From Sphingobacterium sp. CZ-UAM (GTDB taxonomy: Bacteria; Bacteroidota; Bacteroidia; Sphingobacteriales; Sphingobacteriaceae): 64,000 bases of DNA. Of this stretch, positions 51,399-60,687 are shown piece by piece. Position 1 is the first letter of the stretch. Each line of letters begins with the position of its first letter. The stretch covers positions 62,001 to 126,000 of the forward strand of contig NZ_MTCM01000004.1 in the NCBI RefSeq assembly GCF_002000245.1, written 5' to 3'. Under the pieces are notes generated by a model. That model saw only the letters and a list, made by a program, of their open reading frames with translations, was not told the DNA's origin and searched no databases. The translations under genes were made by a program, and so were the position numbers.

Positions 51399-52691
51399 AT
51401 GCTCACCGAAGCAATTATAATCTTAGTACTCATTATCTTAAATGGAATCCTTTCTGCTTCCGAAATTTCAATCGTTTCCAGTAGAAAAGCCCGCTTACAG
51501 GCGGAGAGCGACAAGGACAATCCTGCCGCCAAGATTGCGTTACATCTCAAAGAATCACCCAATAGTTTCCTATCAACCGTACAGATAGGCATCACTCTAA
51601 TTGGCATCTTAACAGGTTTCTTTTCAGGCGGCAGCATTTCAACCTATCTGATTGAGATTTTTAATCAATCGAGTTTACTCGCACCTTATAGCCAACAGTT
51701 GGCAGTCATTTTGGTGGTATTCATCATAACTTATTTCTCGTTGGTTCTCGGCGAACTGGTGCCAAAACGCATCGGAATGGCTATTCCCGAAAAATATGCC
51801 ATGCTCATTGCTTACCCGATGAATTTACTCAGCAAAATTGTCAGGCCGTTTGTCTGGCTATTGAGTGCTTCTACAGAATTTATTGTCAAGCTGCTCAATA
51901 TCAAAAGCACGGGAAATAGTGTAACCGAAGAAGAGATCAAGGCATTGGTGGACGAGGGGGTAGATAGTGGTGTGATTGAAGGTATTGAACATGATATCGT
52001 GGATCGTCTCCTCAGTCTGGGAGACAAGAAAGCCATCAATCTAATGACCCACCGCAAGAATATTGTATTTCTGGATCTGGAAGACAGTTTTGAGGAAAAC
52101 AGGCAGATTATCCTGGACAATGATCATTCCATTTACCCCGTCTGCGAAGGTGGGCTCGACAATATCAAAGGCGTCGTCCATGTTAAATCCTTGCTCAGAC
52201 AATGTTTTGAAAACAAACCCTTTGACCTTCGGAAACTCCTGCTTCCGATCAAATTTGTCAATGAATTCAGCTCTTCTTATAGCATTATGAATACATTGCG
52301 AACATCTCAGGTACACCAGGCGGTTGTCATCGACGAATACGGCTCCCCTCAGGGCATTATCACCCTGCGCGATATTGTCGGCGATTTAGTTGGCAATATT
52401 ACCGAAAGCGATATCAGCGTACGTCCAACAATCCGTCAGCTCGAAAGTGGCGATTATGTCGTAGATGGGCAGTATCAGATCGAGGATCTTCTGGATGAAT
52501 TTGAAATAGGTCTTTCCGAGGAGGACGAGGACGACATCAACAATGTCACGACTGTAGGCGGATTGGTTTTCTTACTCTTAGACCACGTCCCAGAGGAGGG
52601 CGAACGTGTACGTTTCAAAAACATGATTTTTGAAGTATTGGATATGGATGGCAATCGTATCGACAAGCTTTTATTAAAAATAGAGGAATAA
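51399..52691 (+). CDS. CNNM/CorC-HlyC family membrane protein
   Basis: A 430-residue inner-membrane protein in the standard order. A DUF21/CNNM transmembrane domain (1-195, with ILNGILSASEISIVSSRKAR and SLVLGELVPKRIGM) is followed by two CBS domains (about 205-335, VVIDEYGSPQGIITLRDIVG) and a C-terminal CorC_HlyC FAD-like domain (340-428, LVFLLLDHVPEEGERVRF). Relatives take part in magnesium or cobalt efflux; the haemolysin label is historical. Monocistronic, ending before a striking palindrome. Confidence 0.92.
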   Translation: MLTEAIIILVLIILNGILSASEISIVSSRKARLQAESDKDNPAAKIALHLKESPNSFLSTVQIGITLIGILTGFFSGGSISTYLIEIFNQSSLLAPYSQQLAVILVVFIITYFSLVLGELVPKRIGMAIPEKYAMLIAYPMNLLSKIVRPFVWLLSASTEFIVKLLNIKSTGNSVTEEEIKALVDEGVDSGVIEGIEHDIVDRLLSLGDKKAINLMTHRKNIVFLDLEDSFEENRQIILDNDHSIYPVCEGGLDNIKGVVHVKSLLRQCFENKPFDLRKLLLPIKFVNEFSSSYSIMNTLRTSQVHQAVVIDEYGSPQGIITLRDIVGDLVGNITESDISVRPTIRQLESGDYVVDGQYQIEDLLDEFEIGLSEEDEDDINNVTTVGGLVFLLLDHVPEEGERVRFKNMIFEVLDMDGNRIDKLLLKIEE

Positions 52692-52718
52692 AAAGGATGC
52701 TATCCGATTTCATTTAAT

Positions 52719-52756
52719 ACACAAAGGGCCGATCAGTACTGATCGGCCCTTTGTGT
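52719..52756. terminator. Perfect 38-bp palindrome between convergent genes
   Basis: Every base from 52719 to 52756 pairs with its mirror position (left arm ACACAAAGGGCCGATCAGT). There is no unpaired loop. It lies between the convergent CorC-like and POT genes, so it likely works as a bidirectional terminator. The absence of a T-run and the perfect symmetry are unusual. Confidence 0.7.
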
Positions 52757-52777
52757 AAACTATTTTTATGAGTCTAT

Positions 52778-54367
52778 CTAATTGATGCCATGCATCATCT
52801 TTTTCAAAATCGGATTGAAAACAATCAGTAATAGCGCGGTCACACCTGGAACAATGGCAAAAATCATAAAGAAATAAGCCATCGAGTGCTCTGCTGTAAT
52901 TTTATCGATGTACGAACCTAAAAATCCACCAATGAAATTAGCGATAGCTGAAGCACAAAACCAGCAGCCAAAAAGTAAACCTAAAAACTTCTTTGGAGAG
53001 AGTTTACTGACATAGGAAAGTCCTACCGGAGATAGACAAAGTTCTCCAGCTGAATGGAAAAAATAGGCGATAACAAGCCAGATCATGCTAACTGAGGCAG
53101 TTTTCGCCCCCTGTGGGATATCACTTGCGCCATAAGCCAGCGCGGCGAAGCCAATACCGACCAAGATCAGGCCCAAAGCAAATTTTACCGGTCCAGAAGG
53201 ATTCCAGATTTTTTCCCAGAATTTGCTGAAGGATGAGGCCAACGAAATAATAAAAAATGCATTCAATATCTGGAACCAAGAAGCGCCAACTTCGGAACCG
53301 GTTATACCAATCTCACGAAACACTTTCCACAAGCCCAAGCCCCAAATAATTCCAAAGGAAATCGCTGTGAACAAAATGGTCAAAGGAAATTGTTTGTAAA
53401 TCTTTCTCGCAAGCGCAGTCAATACAATGGTTACTATGATAATGGGAGCGATCGTTAATATTGTATCTATCCATTTAAAGGCAACAGCTGAATCTCCCGA
53501 TAACACGCGTTGTGTATAATCTTTGGCAAAAATAGACATGGACCCTCCTGCCTGCTCAAAAGACAAAAAGAATACGATACTAGCGAGCATGAATATTGTA
53601 ACGACAACAAGACGGTCTCTTACAACATTTCTAGGGATAATCTCATCAACTTCCTCATTATTTTTAACCTTTGCGTCGTGATGCGCCTGTAGAGCCTTGG
53701 GTGTATCGCCAATAATTCCAAATATTTTTTGACCAAAATAGAATTGTAACATCCCAAAAAACATAAAAACTCCCGCTAGCCCAAAGCCATAATGCCAACC
53801 GATCTTCTCGCCAATATAACCGCACAAAAGCATCCCCAGAAATGAGCCGGCATTAATACCCATATAGAAAATGGTATAACCAGCATCTTTCTTCGCACTT
53901 TTATCTGGGTATAAGTTTCCAACCATAGAAGAAATATTCGGTTTAAACATTCCATTTCCCAAGATCATCAAAAGCAGACCTAAGAAGAAGAAGCCTGAAT
54001 TGACAGCCTCAAATGCCATAGATAAGTGACCTAGTGTCATAATCAATGCACCGATCAGAATAGCCTTTTTAAAACCGGTTAACTTATCCGCAATCATACC
54101 ACCGATCAACGGAGTCAAATAAACAAAACCTGTATATGCGCCATATAATTTCATGGCGCGTTCATTGCTCCATTCCCAGCCGCCGTCAGCGATCGTACTG
54201 ATTAAGAACAACGTCAGTAACGCACGCATACCGTAATAGCTGAAACGCTCCCACATCTCAGTAAAGAATAGCACAAATAATCCGGCAGGATGCCCATTTA
54301 CCATCTTGTCATCTATCCCCTGCTTGGCCAGATGTGCTACAAGAACTTGATCTTTTTCTTGATTCAT
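52778..54367 (-). CDS. POT family peptide transporter (copy 3)
   Basis: A PTR2/POT proton-peptide symporter of 529 residues. Motifs: FFTEMWERFSYYGMRALLT, GNGMFKPNISSMVGNLYPD, IFYMGINAGSFLGMLLCGY, LSPVGLSYVSKLSPKKFLG and a KKMMHGIN end. It is very similar to copy 4 immediately upstream, clearly a tandem duplicate. A central loop (HHDAKVKNNEEVDEIIPRN) differs between the two. Gap to copy 4 is 83 bp. Brings small peptides into the cell. Confidence 0.92.
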   Translation of the reverse strand: MNQEKDQVLVAHLAKQGIDDKMVNGHPAGLFVLFFTEMWERFSYYGMRALLTLFLISTIADGGWEWSNERAMKLYGAYTGFVYLTPLIGGMIADKLTGFKKAILIGALIMTLGHLSMAFEAVNSGFFFLGLLLMILGNGMFKPNISSMVGNLYPDKSAKKDAGYTIFYMGINAGSFLGMLLCGYIGEKIGWHYGFGLAGVFMFFGMLQFYFGQKIFGIIGDTPKALQAHHDAKVKNNEEVDEIIPRNVVRDRLVVVTIFMLASIVFFLSFEQAGGSMSIFAKDYTQRVLSGDSAVAFKWIDTILTIAPIIIVTIVLTALARKIYKQFPLTILFTAISFGIIWGLGLWKVFREIGITGSEVGASWFQILNAFFIISLASSFSKFWEKIWNPSGPVKFALGLILVGIGFAALAYGASDIPQGAKTASVSMIWLVIAYFFHSAGELCLSPVGLSYVSKLSPKKFLGLLFGCWFCASAIANFIGGFLGSYIDKITAEHSMAYFFMIFAIVPGVTALLLIVFNPILKKMMHGIN

Positions 54368-54450
54368 ATAATTTCAATAATTGTTTTATAACTCAGGTTT
54401 TGTTTTTAATTTGATAAAAATCGCTTGAAGATACACTATTTTTCTATGAA

Positions 54451-56025
54451 TTAGTCAATACCATGCATCATCTTTTTTATTTTTTTATTTCCCAGCAGTA
54501 GGAATACAGCCGCTATCATAGGTATGATCGTAAACACGGCAAAGAAAAATGACATGGAATGTGATTCGGTAATCCTATCTATATAAGAGCCAATAAATCC
54601 ACCAATAAAGTTAGCGATGGCATTGGCACAAAACCAAAAGCCAAATAGCAGGCCCAGGAATTTCTTTGGCGACAATTTACTCACATACGATAAACCTACC
54701 GGACCAATACACAACTCTCCCACCGTATGGAAAAAGTAAGCTAAAACCAACCAGATCATACTGACCGAAGCGGTCTTTGCTCCCGTTGGAATCTCAGCAC
54801 TCCCTATTGCCAGGGCGGCAAAGCCAACACCAACCAACGTTAGGCCCATCGCAAACTTAATCGGCCCGGAAGGATTCCATACACGCTCCCAGATCTTGCT
54901 GAAAGAAGTGGCCAGTGTAATGATAAAGAACGAATTGAGCATTGGGAACCAAGAAACGGTCACTTCCGAATTCATACCATGATATTCGCGGTAAACCTTC
55001 CATAAACACAAAGACCAGATCATCACAAATGAGATACTGGAGCAGAGTATGATCATAGGATACTTTCGGACTATTTTTTTCGCCAAGACAAATAACACGG
55101 CGGTAATCACAACAATAGGCACAATCGTTAACGCAGAATCTGCCCATTTGAAAATGGTCGCAGCCTCGCCGCTTAATACGCGTTGGGTATAGTTTTTAGC
55201 AAATATGGTCATCGAACCTCCAGCCTGCTCAAAAGCCAAATGGAATACAATACTTGAAAACATAAAGATCGCGATAACCAATAGCCTGTCACGAACGATA
55301 TGCTTTGGATGTTCGTCTTCCTGTCCCCGCTCCGCCAAAACTATATTTTCCTTTTCTGGTGTATTGCCTATTTTTCCGAAGATGCGTTGGGCAAAATAAA
55401 ATTGCAACATCCCTAAAAACATAAATATACCCGCAAGTCCAAAACCATAGTGCCATCCGATTTTCTCACCGATGTAACCACATAACATCATTCCCAAGAA
55501 GGCTCCACCGTTGATCCCCATGTAAAAAATCGTATATCCAGCATCTTTTTTACCGCCTTTATCGGGGTATAGTTTCCCCACCATCGAAGAGATATTGGGT
55601 TTAAACAGGCCATTTCCCAGAACAATAAGCACCAGTCCCCCAAGAAAGAAGTTTTTATTGAATCCCTCCATAGCCATAGCAATATGGCCTAGGGTCATAA
55701 TGATAGCTCCCACCATAATGGACTTTTTATAGCCTGTCAAACGATCTGCAATAATTCCGCCGAATAAAGGTGTCAAAAAGACCATCCCCGTATAAAGCCC
55801 GTACAACTTCATCGCCTCCGAATTTGTCCAGCCCCAGCCATGCTGCGCAATTGTCGAAACCAAGAAGTTTACCAATAATGCACGCATGCCATAGTAACTA
55901 AAGCGTTCCCACATCTCGGTAAAAAACAAGACAAATAAGCCAGCGGGATGCCCTTTCACCAATACTCGTTCAGCGCCCACCTGGTTTAAGTGAGCTTCCA
56001 GAACAGCATCTTTTTCAAAATTCAT
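54451..56025 (-). CDS. POT family peptide transporter (copy 4)
   Basis: The 524-residue tandem partner of copy 3. It carries the same motifs: FFTEMWERFSYYGMRALLV, LFKPNISSMVGKLYPDKG, IFYMGINGGAFLGMMLCGY and LSYVSKLSPKKFLGLLFG, ending KKMMHGID. Its central loop is different (TPEKENIVLAERGQEDEHPK), a place where the pair has diverged. It is the first gene of the pair and may share its transcript with copy 3. Substrate range unknown beyond small peptides. Confidence 0.92.
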   Translation of the reverse strand: MNFEKDAVLEAHLNQVGAERVLVKGHPAGLFVLFFTEMWERFSYYGMRALLVNFLVSTIAQHGWGWTNSEAMKLYGLYTGMVFLTPLFGGIIADRLTGYKKSIMVGAIIMTLGHIAMAMEGFNKNFFLGGLVLIVLGNGLFKPNISSMVGKLYPDKGGKKDAGYTIFYMGINGGAFLGMMLCGYIGEKIGWHYGFGLAGIFMFLGMLQFYFAQRIFGKIGNTPEKENIVLAERGQEDEHPKHIVRDRLLVIAIFMFSSIVFHLAFEQAGGSMTIFAKNYTQRVLSGEAATIFKWADSALTIVPIVVITAVLFVLAKKIVRKYPMIILCSSISFVMIWSLCLWKVYREYHGMNSEVTVSWFPMLNSFFIITLATSFSKIWERVWNPSGPIKFAMGLTLVGVGFAALAIGSAEIPTGAKTASVSMIWLVLAYFFHTVGELCIGPVGLSYVSKLSPKKFLGLLFGFWFCANAIANFIGGFIGSYIDRITESHSMSFFFAVFTIIPMIAAVFLLLGNKKIKKMMHGID

Positions 56026-56216
56026 GTTTTTCTAATCGTTATTTTTCAATATCAGGTAGTGTGATTTCAATTTATCCATTGTTTATCCAGACCCGATCGT
56101 CCTATGTTCATAGTTCGATAACGTAGATACTGCAATCAAATCGGTTGACAAAATAATATGGACAAAATTTAGATTTACCTCAATAGGATATCGCCTATCG
56201 ATTAAATTCTCGGTTA

Positions 56217-56258
56217 AAAACAAAGTTCTTCCCAATAGCATGAAAAGAACTTTGTTTA
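56217..56258 (-). terminator. Terminator of the dacB-MFS-lutA-isomerase operon
   Basis: On the minus strand AAACAAAGTTCTT pairs with AAGAACTTTGTTT around a loop of about 14 nt, followed by T-run, 14 bp after the isomerase stop. Confidence 0.8.
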
Positions 56259-56271
56259 TATCCTCATTATA

Positions 56272-57162
56272 TTAGATCAAGGGACGCAAGCGCTCCAATA
56301 ATTTTTTAGTTGCGAAGATTCCTTCCTCTTCACTCAGTTTACTTCCTTCGTATTCAATCCCAACATAACCTTTGAATTTCGCCTTTTTCACGATTTTTAA
56401 CATGCGTTCGTAGTCAATCTGGGTTTCATTACCATTCGCATCAAAATCATGTGTTTTGGCACTTACACCATGCGCATAAGGCATCAGATCTGTTACCCCC
56501 TGATAACGGTCATATTCATAGAAATTACCCAAATCAGGTAAGCTTCCACAATATTTGCTTCCTACAGCTTTCAGGGTTTTAGCCAACCAGTCACCATGCG
56601 AGGAAATACCACCATGATTTTCAACGATAATACTGATACCTGCTTTCTTTCCGATATCCGACAGCGTAGTTAAACTCTCAACAACACGTTTGCTTACTTC
56701 ATCAGGTGTACCTTTACCAGCTGCGTTTACGCGGATGGCATGACAACCCAAAAAGTTGGCTGCTGAAATCCATTTGTAGTGGTTCTGTACAGCCTGTTTT
56801 CTTTTGGTCTCATCTTCGTCACCAAGATTTCCTTCACCATCAACCATAATTAACACATTCCTTACACCATTATCTTTTGCACGCATGTTCAATTCAGTCA
56901 GGTAATTGTTATCATTAGCCTTATCTTTAAAGAATTGATTTACATATTCCACGCCATAGATACCATATTTTTTAGCAGCTACAACAGGGAAATCCAAATT
57001 GTTCAGATCACCTTTAAACAAAGTTTTGTGCAATGACCATTCAGCCAGGGAAATGTCAAACCAGTCTTTCTTTGCTACAGCAAAGCTCTCCAACGATGGC
57101 GCCAATGCTACACCAGCAGAAGCTAATGCAAGGTTTTTAAGAAAATCTCTTCTAGAATTCAT
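56272..57162 (-). CDS. Exported sugar phosphate isomerase/epimerase
   Basis: A xylose-isomerase-like TIM barrel of 296 residues with a Tat-type signal (NSRRDFLKNLALASAGVALA). Barrel segments include YGIYGVEYVNQFF, HAIRVNAAGKG, SIIVENHGGISSHGD (metal-binding Glu/His) and FKGYVGIEYEGSKL. The substrate is unknown. Being exported by Tat suggests a metal-loaded enzyme acting on sugars in the periplasm. Last gene of an operon with a PBP4-type peptidase, a UMF1 transporter and a LutA-like protein; 24 bp after the last. Confidence 0.85.
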   Translation of the reverse strand: MNSRRDFLKNLALASAGVALAPSLESFAVAKKDWFDISLAEWSLHKTLFKGDLNNLDFPVVAAKKYGIYGVEYVNQFFKDKANDNNYLTELNMRAKDNGVRNVLIMVDGEGNLGDEDETKRKQAVQNHYKWISAANFLGCHAIRVNAAGKGTPDEVSKRVVESLTTLSDIGKKAGISIIVENHGGISSHGDWLAKTLKAVGSKYCGSLPDLGNFYEYDRYQGVTDLMPYAHGVSAKTHDFDANGNETQIDYERMLKIVKKAKFKGYVGIEYEGSKLSEEEGIFATKKLLERLRPLI

Positions 57163-57186
57163 GTGTTTAGATTTAAAGTGTGTTAT

Positions 57187-57915
57187 TTATATATTTCCCC
57201 ATCCGGTAGTCAGTACATCCACGAGATGCATGGTCTGGATGGGTAATTTATGTTTATCAATATATGCCTGCAGCTGCAACAAACAGGACGAATCTGTTGA
57301 AATTATATAGTCAGCATTCAATGCCATGGCATTTCGGACTTTTTGTTCCGCCATAGCGGCAGATATCCCTTCAAACTTAACGGCAAAACTTCCGCCAAAA
57401 CCGCAACAGGTTTCACTATCTTTTACTTCCACCATTTCCAATCCCAGCACTTTGCTGAGCAGCTTTCTCGGTTCATCTTTGATCTTGCACTCACGCAGGG
57501 CTGAACAAGAATCATGATACACAGCCACGCCTTCCAATTCAGCACCAAAATAATCCTTTTTCAATACATTGACCAAGAAATCGGAAATCTCCATGACCTG
57601 TTGTTGTATTTTATGACATTGGTGGGAATCTGCAGAATTTGCGAATAGGTCGCTATAACTGTTTCTGACCATACCGGTACAGGAGGCCGAAGGAGAAATA
57701 ATGACGTGATCTCCCGAAAAATCTTCTAAAAACTTTTTTCCTACCTGCTTCGCATCGTCCCAAAACCCAGCATTGTAGGCCGGTTGCCCACAACAGGTCT
57801 GATTGGGATTATAACTCACCTCACAACCTACCTTCTCCAGTAAACGAATCGTGTTAAAAGCCGTTTCCGGATAAAGCTGATCTATAAAACAAGGAACAAA
57901 AAGTTCTACCTTCAT
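57187..57915 (-). CDS. LutA-like (Fe-S)-binding protein
   Basis: A 242-residue protein with two CCG domains (CxnCCGxP-type: NQTCCGQPAYNAGFWDDA, and DSETCCGFGGSFAV), as in LutA/YkgE of lactate oxidation and in HdrB/GlcF subunits. These cysteine motifs hold Fe-S clusters. In other bacteria LutA acts with LutB and LutC to oxidise L-lactate; those partners are not adjacent here. I chose the ATG at 57915 (MKVELFVPCF). It lies 20 bp after the UMF1 gene. Confidence 0.88.
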   Translation of the reverse strand: MKVELFVPCFIDQLYPETAFNTIRLLEKVGCEVSYNPNQTCCGQPAYNAGFWDDAKQVGKKFLEDFSGDHVIISPSASCTGMVRNSYSDLFANSADSHQCHKIQQQVMEISDFLVNVLKKDYFGAELEGVAVYHDSCSALRECKIKDEPRKLLSKVLGLEMVEVKDSETCCGFGGSFAVKFEGISAAMAEQKVRNAMALNADYIISTDSSCLLQLQAYIDKHKLPIQTMHLVDVLTTGWGNI

Positions 57916-57935
57916 ATTTAATTCAATCAATAAAA

Positions 57936-59234
57936 TTAAGATTTATTGGATACTAATATCCGCACTAAAAGTAACAATCCAATTACAAAAAATAAAGAAA
58001 GTACCAGTGCAGAATAGCGAATATTGTGTGTGATCTGTTCTATCAGGCCAAAGGAGAACAAGCCAATGACGATAGCCACTTTTTCTGTAACATCATAAAA
58101 GGAGAAAAAAGCCGTCGTATCCTTGATATCCGTTGGGATCAATTTGGAATAGGTTGACCTCGATAAAGATTGAATTCCGCCCATGACCAAGCCGACCAAT
58201 GCGGCAATAATATAAAACTGCATTGCTGTAGCCAAGTAGAATGCAGCGATACAGATCGCGATCCAGATCATTACAACGACGATCAGCACCTTAATATTTC
58301 CAAAAAGCTTGGATAAGTACGACATCAAAAACGCCCCTAAGATCGCCACAAGCTGAATTAAAAGAATTGTCGCAATCAATCGCTCAGCGCCCAGATGGAG
58401 TATTTTCTCTCCAAATGATGAGGCCACGATCATTAGCGTCTGCACCCCGATGGCATAGAAGAAAAAGGCCGGTAGAAACTGTTTTATCTCAGGTATACCT
58501 TTAATTTCCCGGATAACATGACTAAACTCATCGCGTACATTCTGTACAAAACTTTTGCCGACATTATTACCTGTTGCTTCAATTTTAGGTAAATATTTAA
58601 ATGGAATCATGGAGAACCCTAACCACCAGAGTCCTACCATCAAAAACGATATGCGGGCAGGTAAAGAGGGGTCTGTAATACCAAACCAGTCAGGTTTCAA
58701 TACCACGATAAAACAAAGTATCTGTAAAGTAACACAACCAATATAACCAAAAGCAAATCCCTGGGCGCTCACTCGGTCCTGTTGATCTACGGTCGCGAGC
58801 AGTGGTAAATAGGAGTTATTGAACAACACACCCCCGATATAGCCCATTGCAGCCAAAGCAAAACAGATAATACCGATCTCCAGGGTATCGAGTTTAAAGA
58901 AAAACAGGCACATGCATGAAATTGCCCCCATATAGGTAAAAAATTTCATGATCGGCTTCTTTAAGCCTTTTGCATCTGCATAGGATGAGATAAAGGGCAA
59001 AGAAAATGACATCAACAAATAAGCGACAGCCAGTGCAAAATTAGAAAGCGCAGTATTGACAATCTCCAAACCAAAAAAATTAACAACATCACCATGTTCC
59101 TTTGTCGTAGTAATTGCAGTATAATATACTGGGAATATGGTTGAGGTGATCACAAGGTTGTAAGCGGAATTGGCCCAATCAAACATCGCCCATGAGCGAA
59201 TGAGTTTTTTATTGTTTTTTACAATTGCTTCCAT
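57936..59234 (-). CDS. UMF1-family MFS transporter
   Basis: A 432-residue major-facilitator protein with about 12 helices. The start (SWAMFDWANSAYNLVITSTIFPVYY, split) and GGIQSLSRSTYSKLIP with DTTAFFSFYDVTEKVAIVIG are the hallmarks of the UMF1 group, related to yeast Atg22 vacuolar effluxers. Bacterial members are unassigned; export or uptake of amino acids or sugars is possible. Second gene of the operon, 10 bp after the dacB-like gene. Confidence 0.85.
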   Translation of the reverse strand: MEAIVKNNKKLIRSWAMFDWANSAYNLVITSTIFPVYYTAITTTKEHGDVVNFFGLEIVNTALSNFALAVAYLLMSFSLPFISSYADAKGLKKPIMKFFTYMGAISCMCLFFFKLDTLEIGIICFALAAMGYIGGVLFNNSYLPLLATVDQQDRVSAQGFAFGYIGCVTLQILCFIVVLKPDWFGITDPSLPARISFLMVGLWWLGFSMIPFKYLPKIEATGNNVGKSFVQNVRDEFSHVIREIKGIPEIKQFLPAFFFYAIGVQTLMIVASSFGEKILHLGAERLIATILLIQLVAILGAFLMSYLSKLFGNIKVLIVVVMIWIAICIAAFYLATAMQFYIIAALVGLVMGGIQSLSRSTYSKLIPTDIKDTTAFFSFYDVTEKVAIVIGLFSFGLIEQITHNIRYSALVLSLFFVIGLLLLVRILVSNKS

Positions 59235-59244
59235 TTAAATTGGC

Positions 59245-60564
59245 TTAATAAGTTTGACGAATATAAGTAATTATTTTAGCCATTTCTTTACGAATTTCAC
59301 TTGCGCGATCGTCGATATAATTATTGTTCATAAAAGAGAAAGCGAGCCGTCTTCCCGACCTCGTGACTAGATAACCGCTCTGGTTATATACAGAAGTAAT
59401 TGTTCCTGTTTTTGCAAAAACAAAAGCTTCGCCCTGGTCTTTACTATAGGTTCTTTTTAATGTACCATCCACTCCACCAGCGGGAAACAGTCGAAAACGT
59501 ACCCGCTCGTCCGGTATCTTATTTTTCAGGAGCACCAGCAGGTCAACATTATTTTGTGGTGTGACTTTGTTATAGGAAGACAATCCCGAACCATCAAAAA
59601 TAGCCACCTCGCTCGAAAAAAATTTATAAACCTTATTTTTCATCCAGTCCCGAACCAAGTAGGTGTCAAATTGACCAAACTGCTTCCATGAGCACATCAT
59701 TAAGAATTGTTCAGCGATAAAATTATCGCTGGGCAGCATCATTTCCCGAAGAAGGTTTTTGGTTTCTCCGGAATATAATATCTTGGTATCATTGGGCTTT
59801 TTATAGGTCGTCAGATTTACTTTTTTGCCCAGTGTGTCGGACAGCAACTTCACAAACAGACTATCAGAATAAATAAAGGGCACCTCATTGACATAATCGT
59901 TTGGTACTGGTCGTTTTGACATCCAAAAAACATTACTTCGAAATGAGCGTGAGAGCTCAAAATCGCCGACTTTGGGTTCAGGTAGAAAATTTAGGTCTTT
60001 CTGAAAAACCCCAGGAGAAGTATTTAAATGATTATAACCTCTTTGACGGAAAGTGACCACATTGCCATAGATCGGAAAAGTGCTGATTTCGGGCTGATAG
60101 TATGCTTCGAAGTCTTCTATTGCCCAACCGTGGGCATAGAACTTATTTTTCATTGTTCCCGGCACAACGTAAATCGTTTTGTTCGTCCGTTTTAGAAAGT
60201 TGTAGACCACCCTGGTATCGAGTCTGTTATGCAAGAAAGTAGGGTCTCCCGTTCCCCAAATTAATAAGGAATCTCCCCTTTCGACATACTCCAGGCCTGG
60301 GATAGAATCTCCCAGCAGCTCCAGTGTAGCATAGGTTGTATACATTTTGGTATTCGAAGCTGGTGTAAAATGTTTATTGCCATTGATATCCAGTACATAC
60401 TTATTTGCGTTTAAATCATACAGTGAAAATCCGTAGAAATGATCATTTAATATTTTGGATTCCTGAAGCATCCGATAGACGTCTTCAAAATCCTGTGACT
60501 TAACAATAAGGGTAGAAAATGGGATAAGCCAAAGCAGGAATATCGTGCGCAAGAAATTTTTCAT
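59245..60564 (-). CDS. dacB: PBP4-type D-alanyl-D-alanine carboxypeptidase (peptidase S13)
   Basis: A low-molecular-weight penicillin-binding protein of 439 residues that trims or cuts peptidoglycan cross-links in the periplasm. Signal peptide: KNFLRTIFLLWLIPFSTL. Catalytic motifs: SxxK in PASNTKMY (Ser70, Lys73), SxN in SGLSSYNKVT and KTG in FAKTGTITSV. I chose the ATG at 60564 to begin the signal peptide. First gene of an operon with the UMF1 transporter, LutA-like and isomerase genes. Confidence 0.9.
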   Translation of the reverse strand: MKNFLRTIFLLWLIPFSTLIVKSQDFEDVYRMLQESKILNDHFYGFSLYDLNANKYVLDINGNKHFTPASNTKMYTTYATLELLGDSIPGLEYVERGDSLLIWGTGDPTFLHNRLDTRVVYNFLKRTNKTIYVVPGTMKNKFYAHGWAIEDFEAYYQPEISTFPIYGNVVTFRQRGYNHLNTSPGVFQKDLNFLPEPKVGDFELSRSFRSNVFWMSKRPVPNDYVNEVPFIYSDSLFVKLLSDTLGKKVNLTTYKKPNDTKILYSGETKNLLREMMLPSDNFIAEQFLMMCSWKQFGQFDTYLVRDWMKNKVYKFFSSEVAIFDGSGLSSYNKVTPQNNVDLLVLLKNKIPDERVRFRLFPAGGVDGTLKRTYSKDQGEAFVFAKTGTITSVYNQSGYLVTRSGRRLAFSFMNNNYIDDRASEIRKEMAKIITYIRQTY

Positions 60565-60640
60565 TAGTTCAAACATACAAAAAAGAGCAACAACTCTTTT
60601 TCTCTTATTGCCAAAATTCAGATACAAACTATTTAAAACG

Positions 60641-60670
60641 GCAAAAGGAGGAAATTCATCCTCCTTTTGC
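60641..60670 (-). terminator. Terminator of susC-susD
   Basis: GCAAAAGGAGGA (60641-60652) and TCCTCCTTTTGC (60659-60670) form a perfect 12-bp stem 17 bp after the susD stop on the minus strand; the following T-run is weak (CGTTTTAAA). Confidence 0.75.
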
Positions 60671-60687
60671 TGTCTTTATATCAACGA

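Noticed and set aside
51399..52691. Haemolysin
   Set aside because: The name comes from old annotation of the CNNM-CBS-CorC family; the domains indicate ion transport or homeostasis, with no toxin feature.
57187..57915. Complete lactate oxidation (lutABC) operon
   Set aside because: Only the LutA-like part is present; the adjacent genes are a UMF1 transporter and an isomerase, not LutB or LutC.
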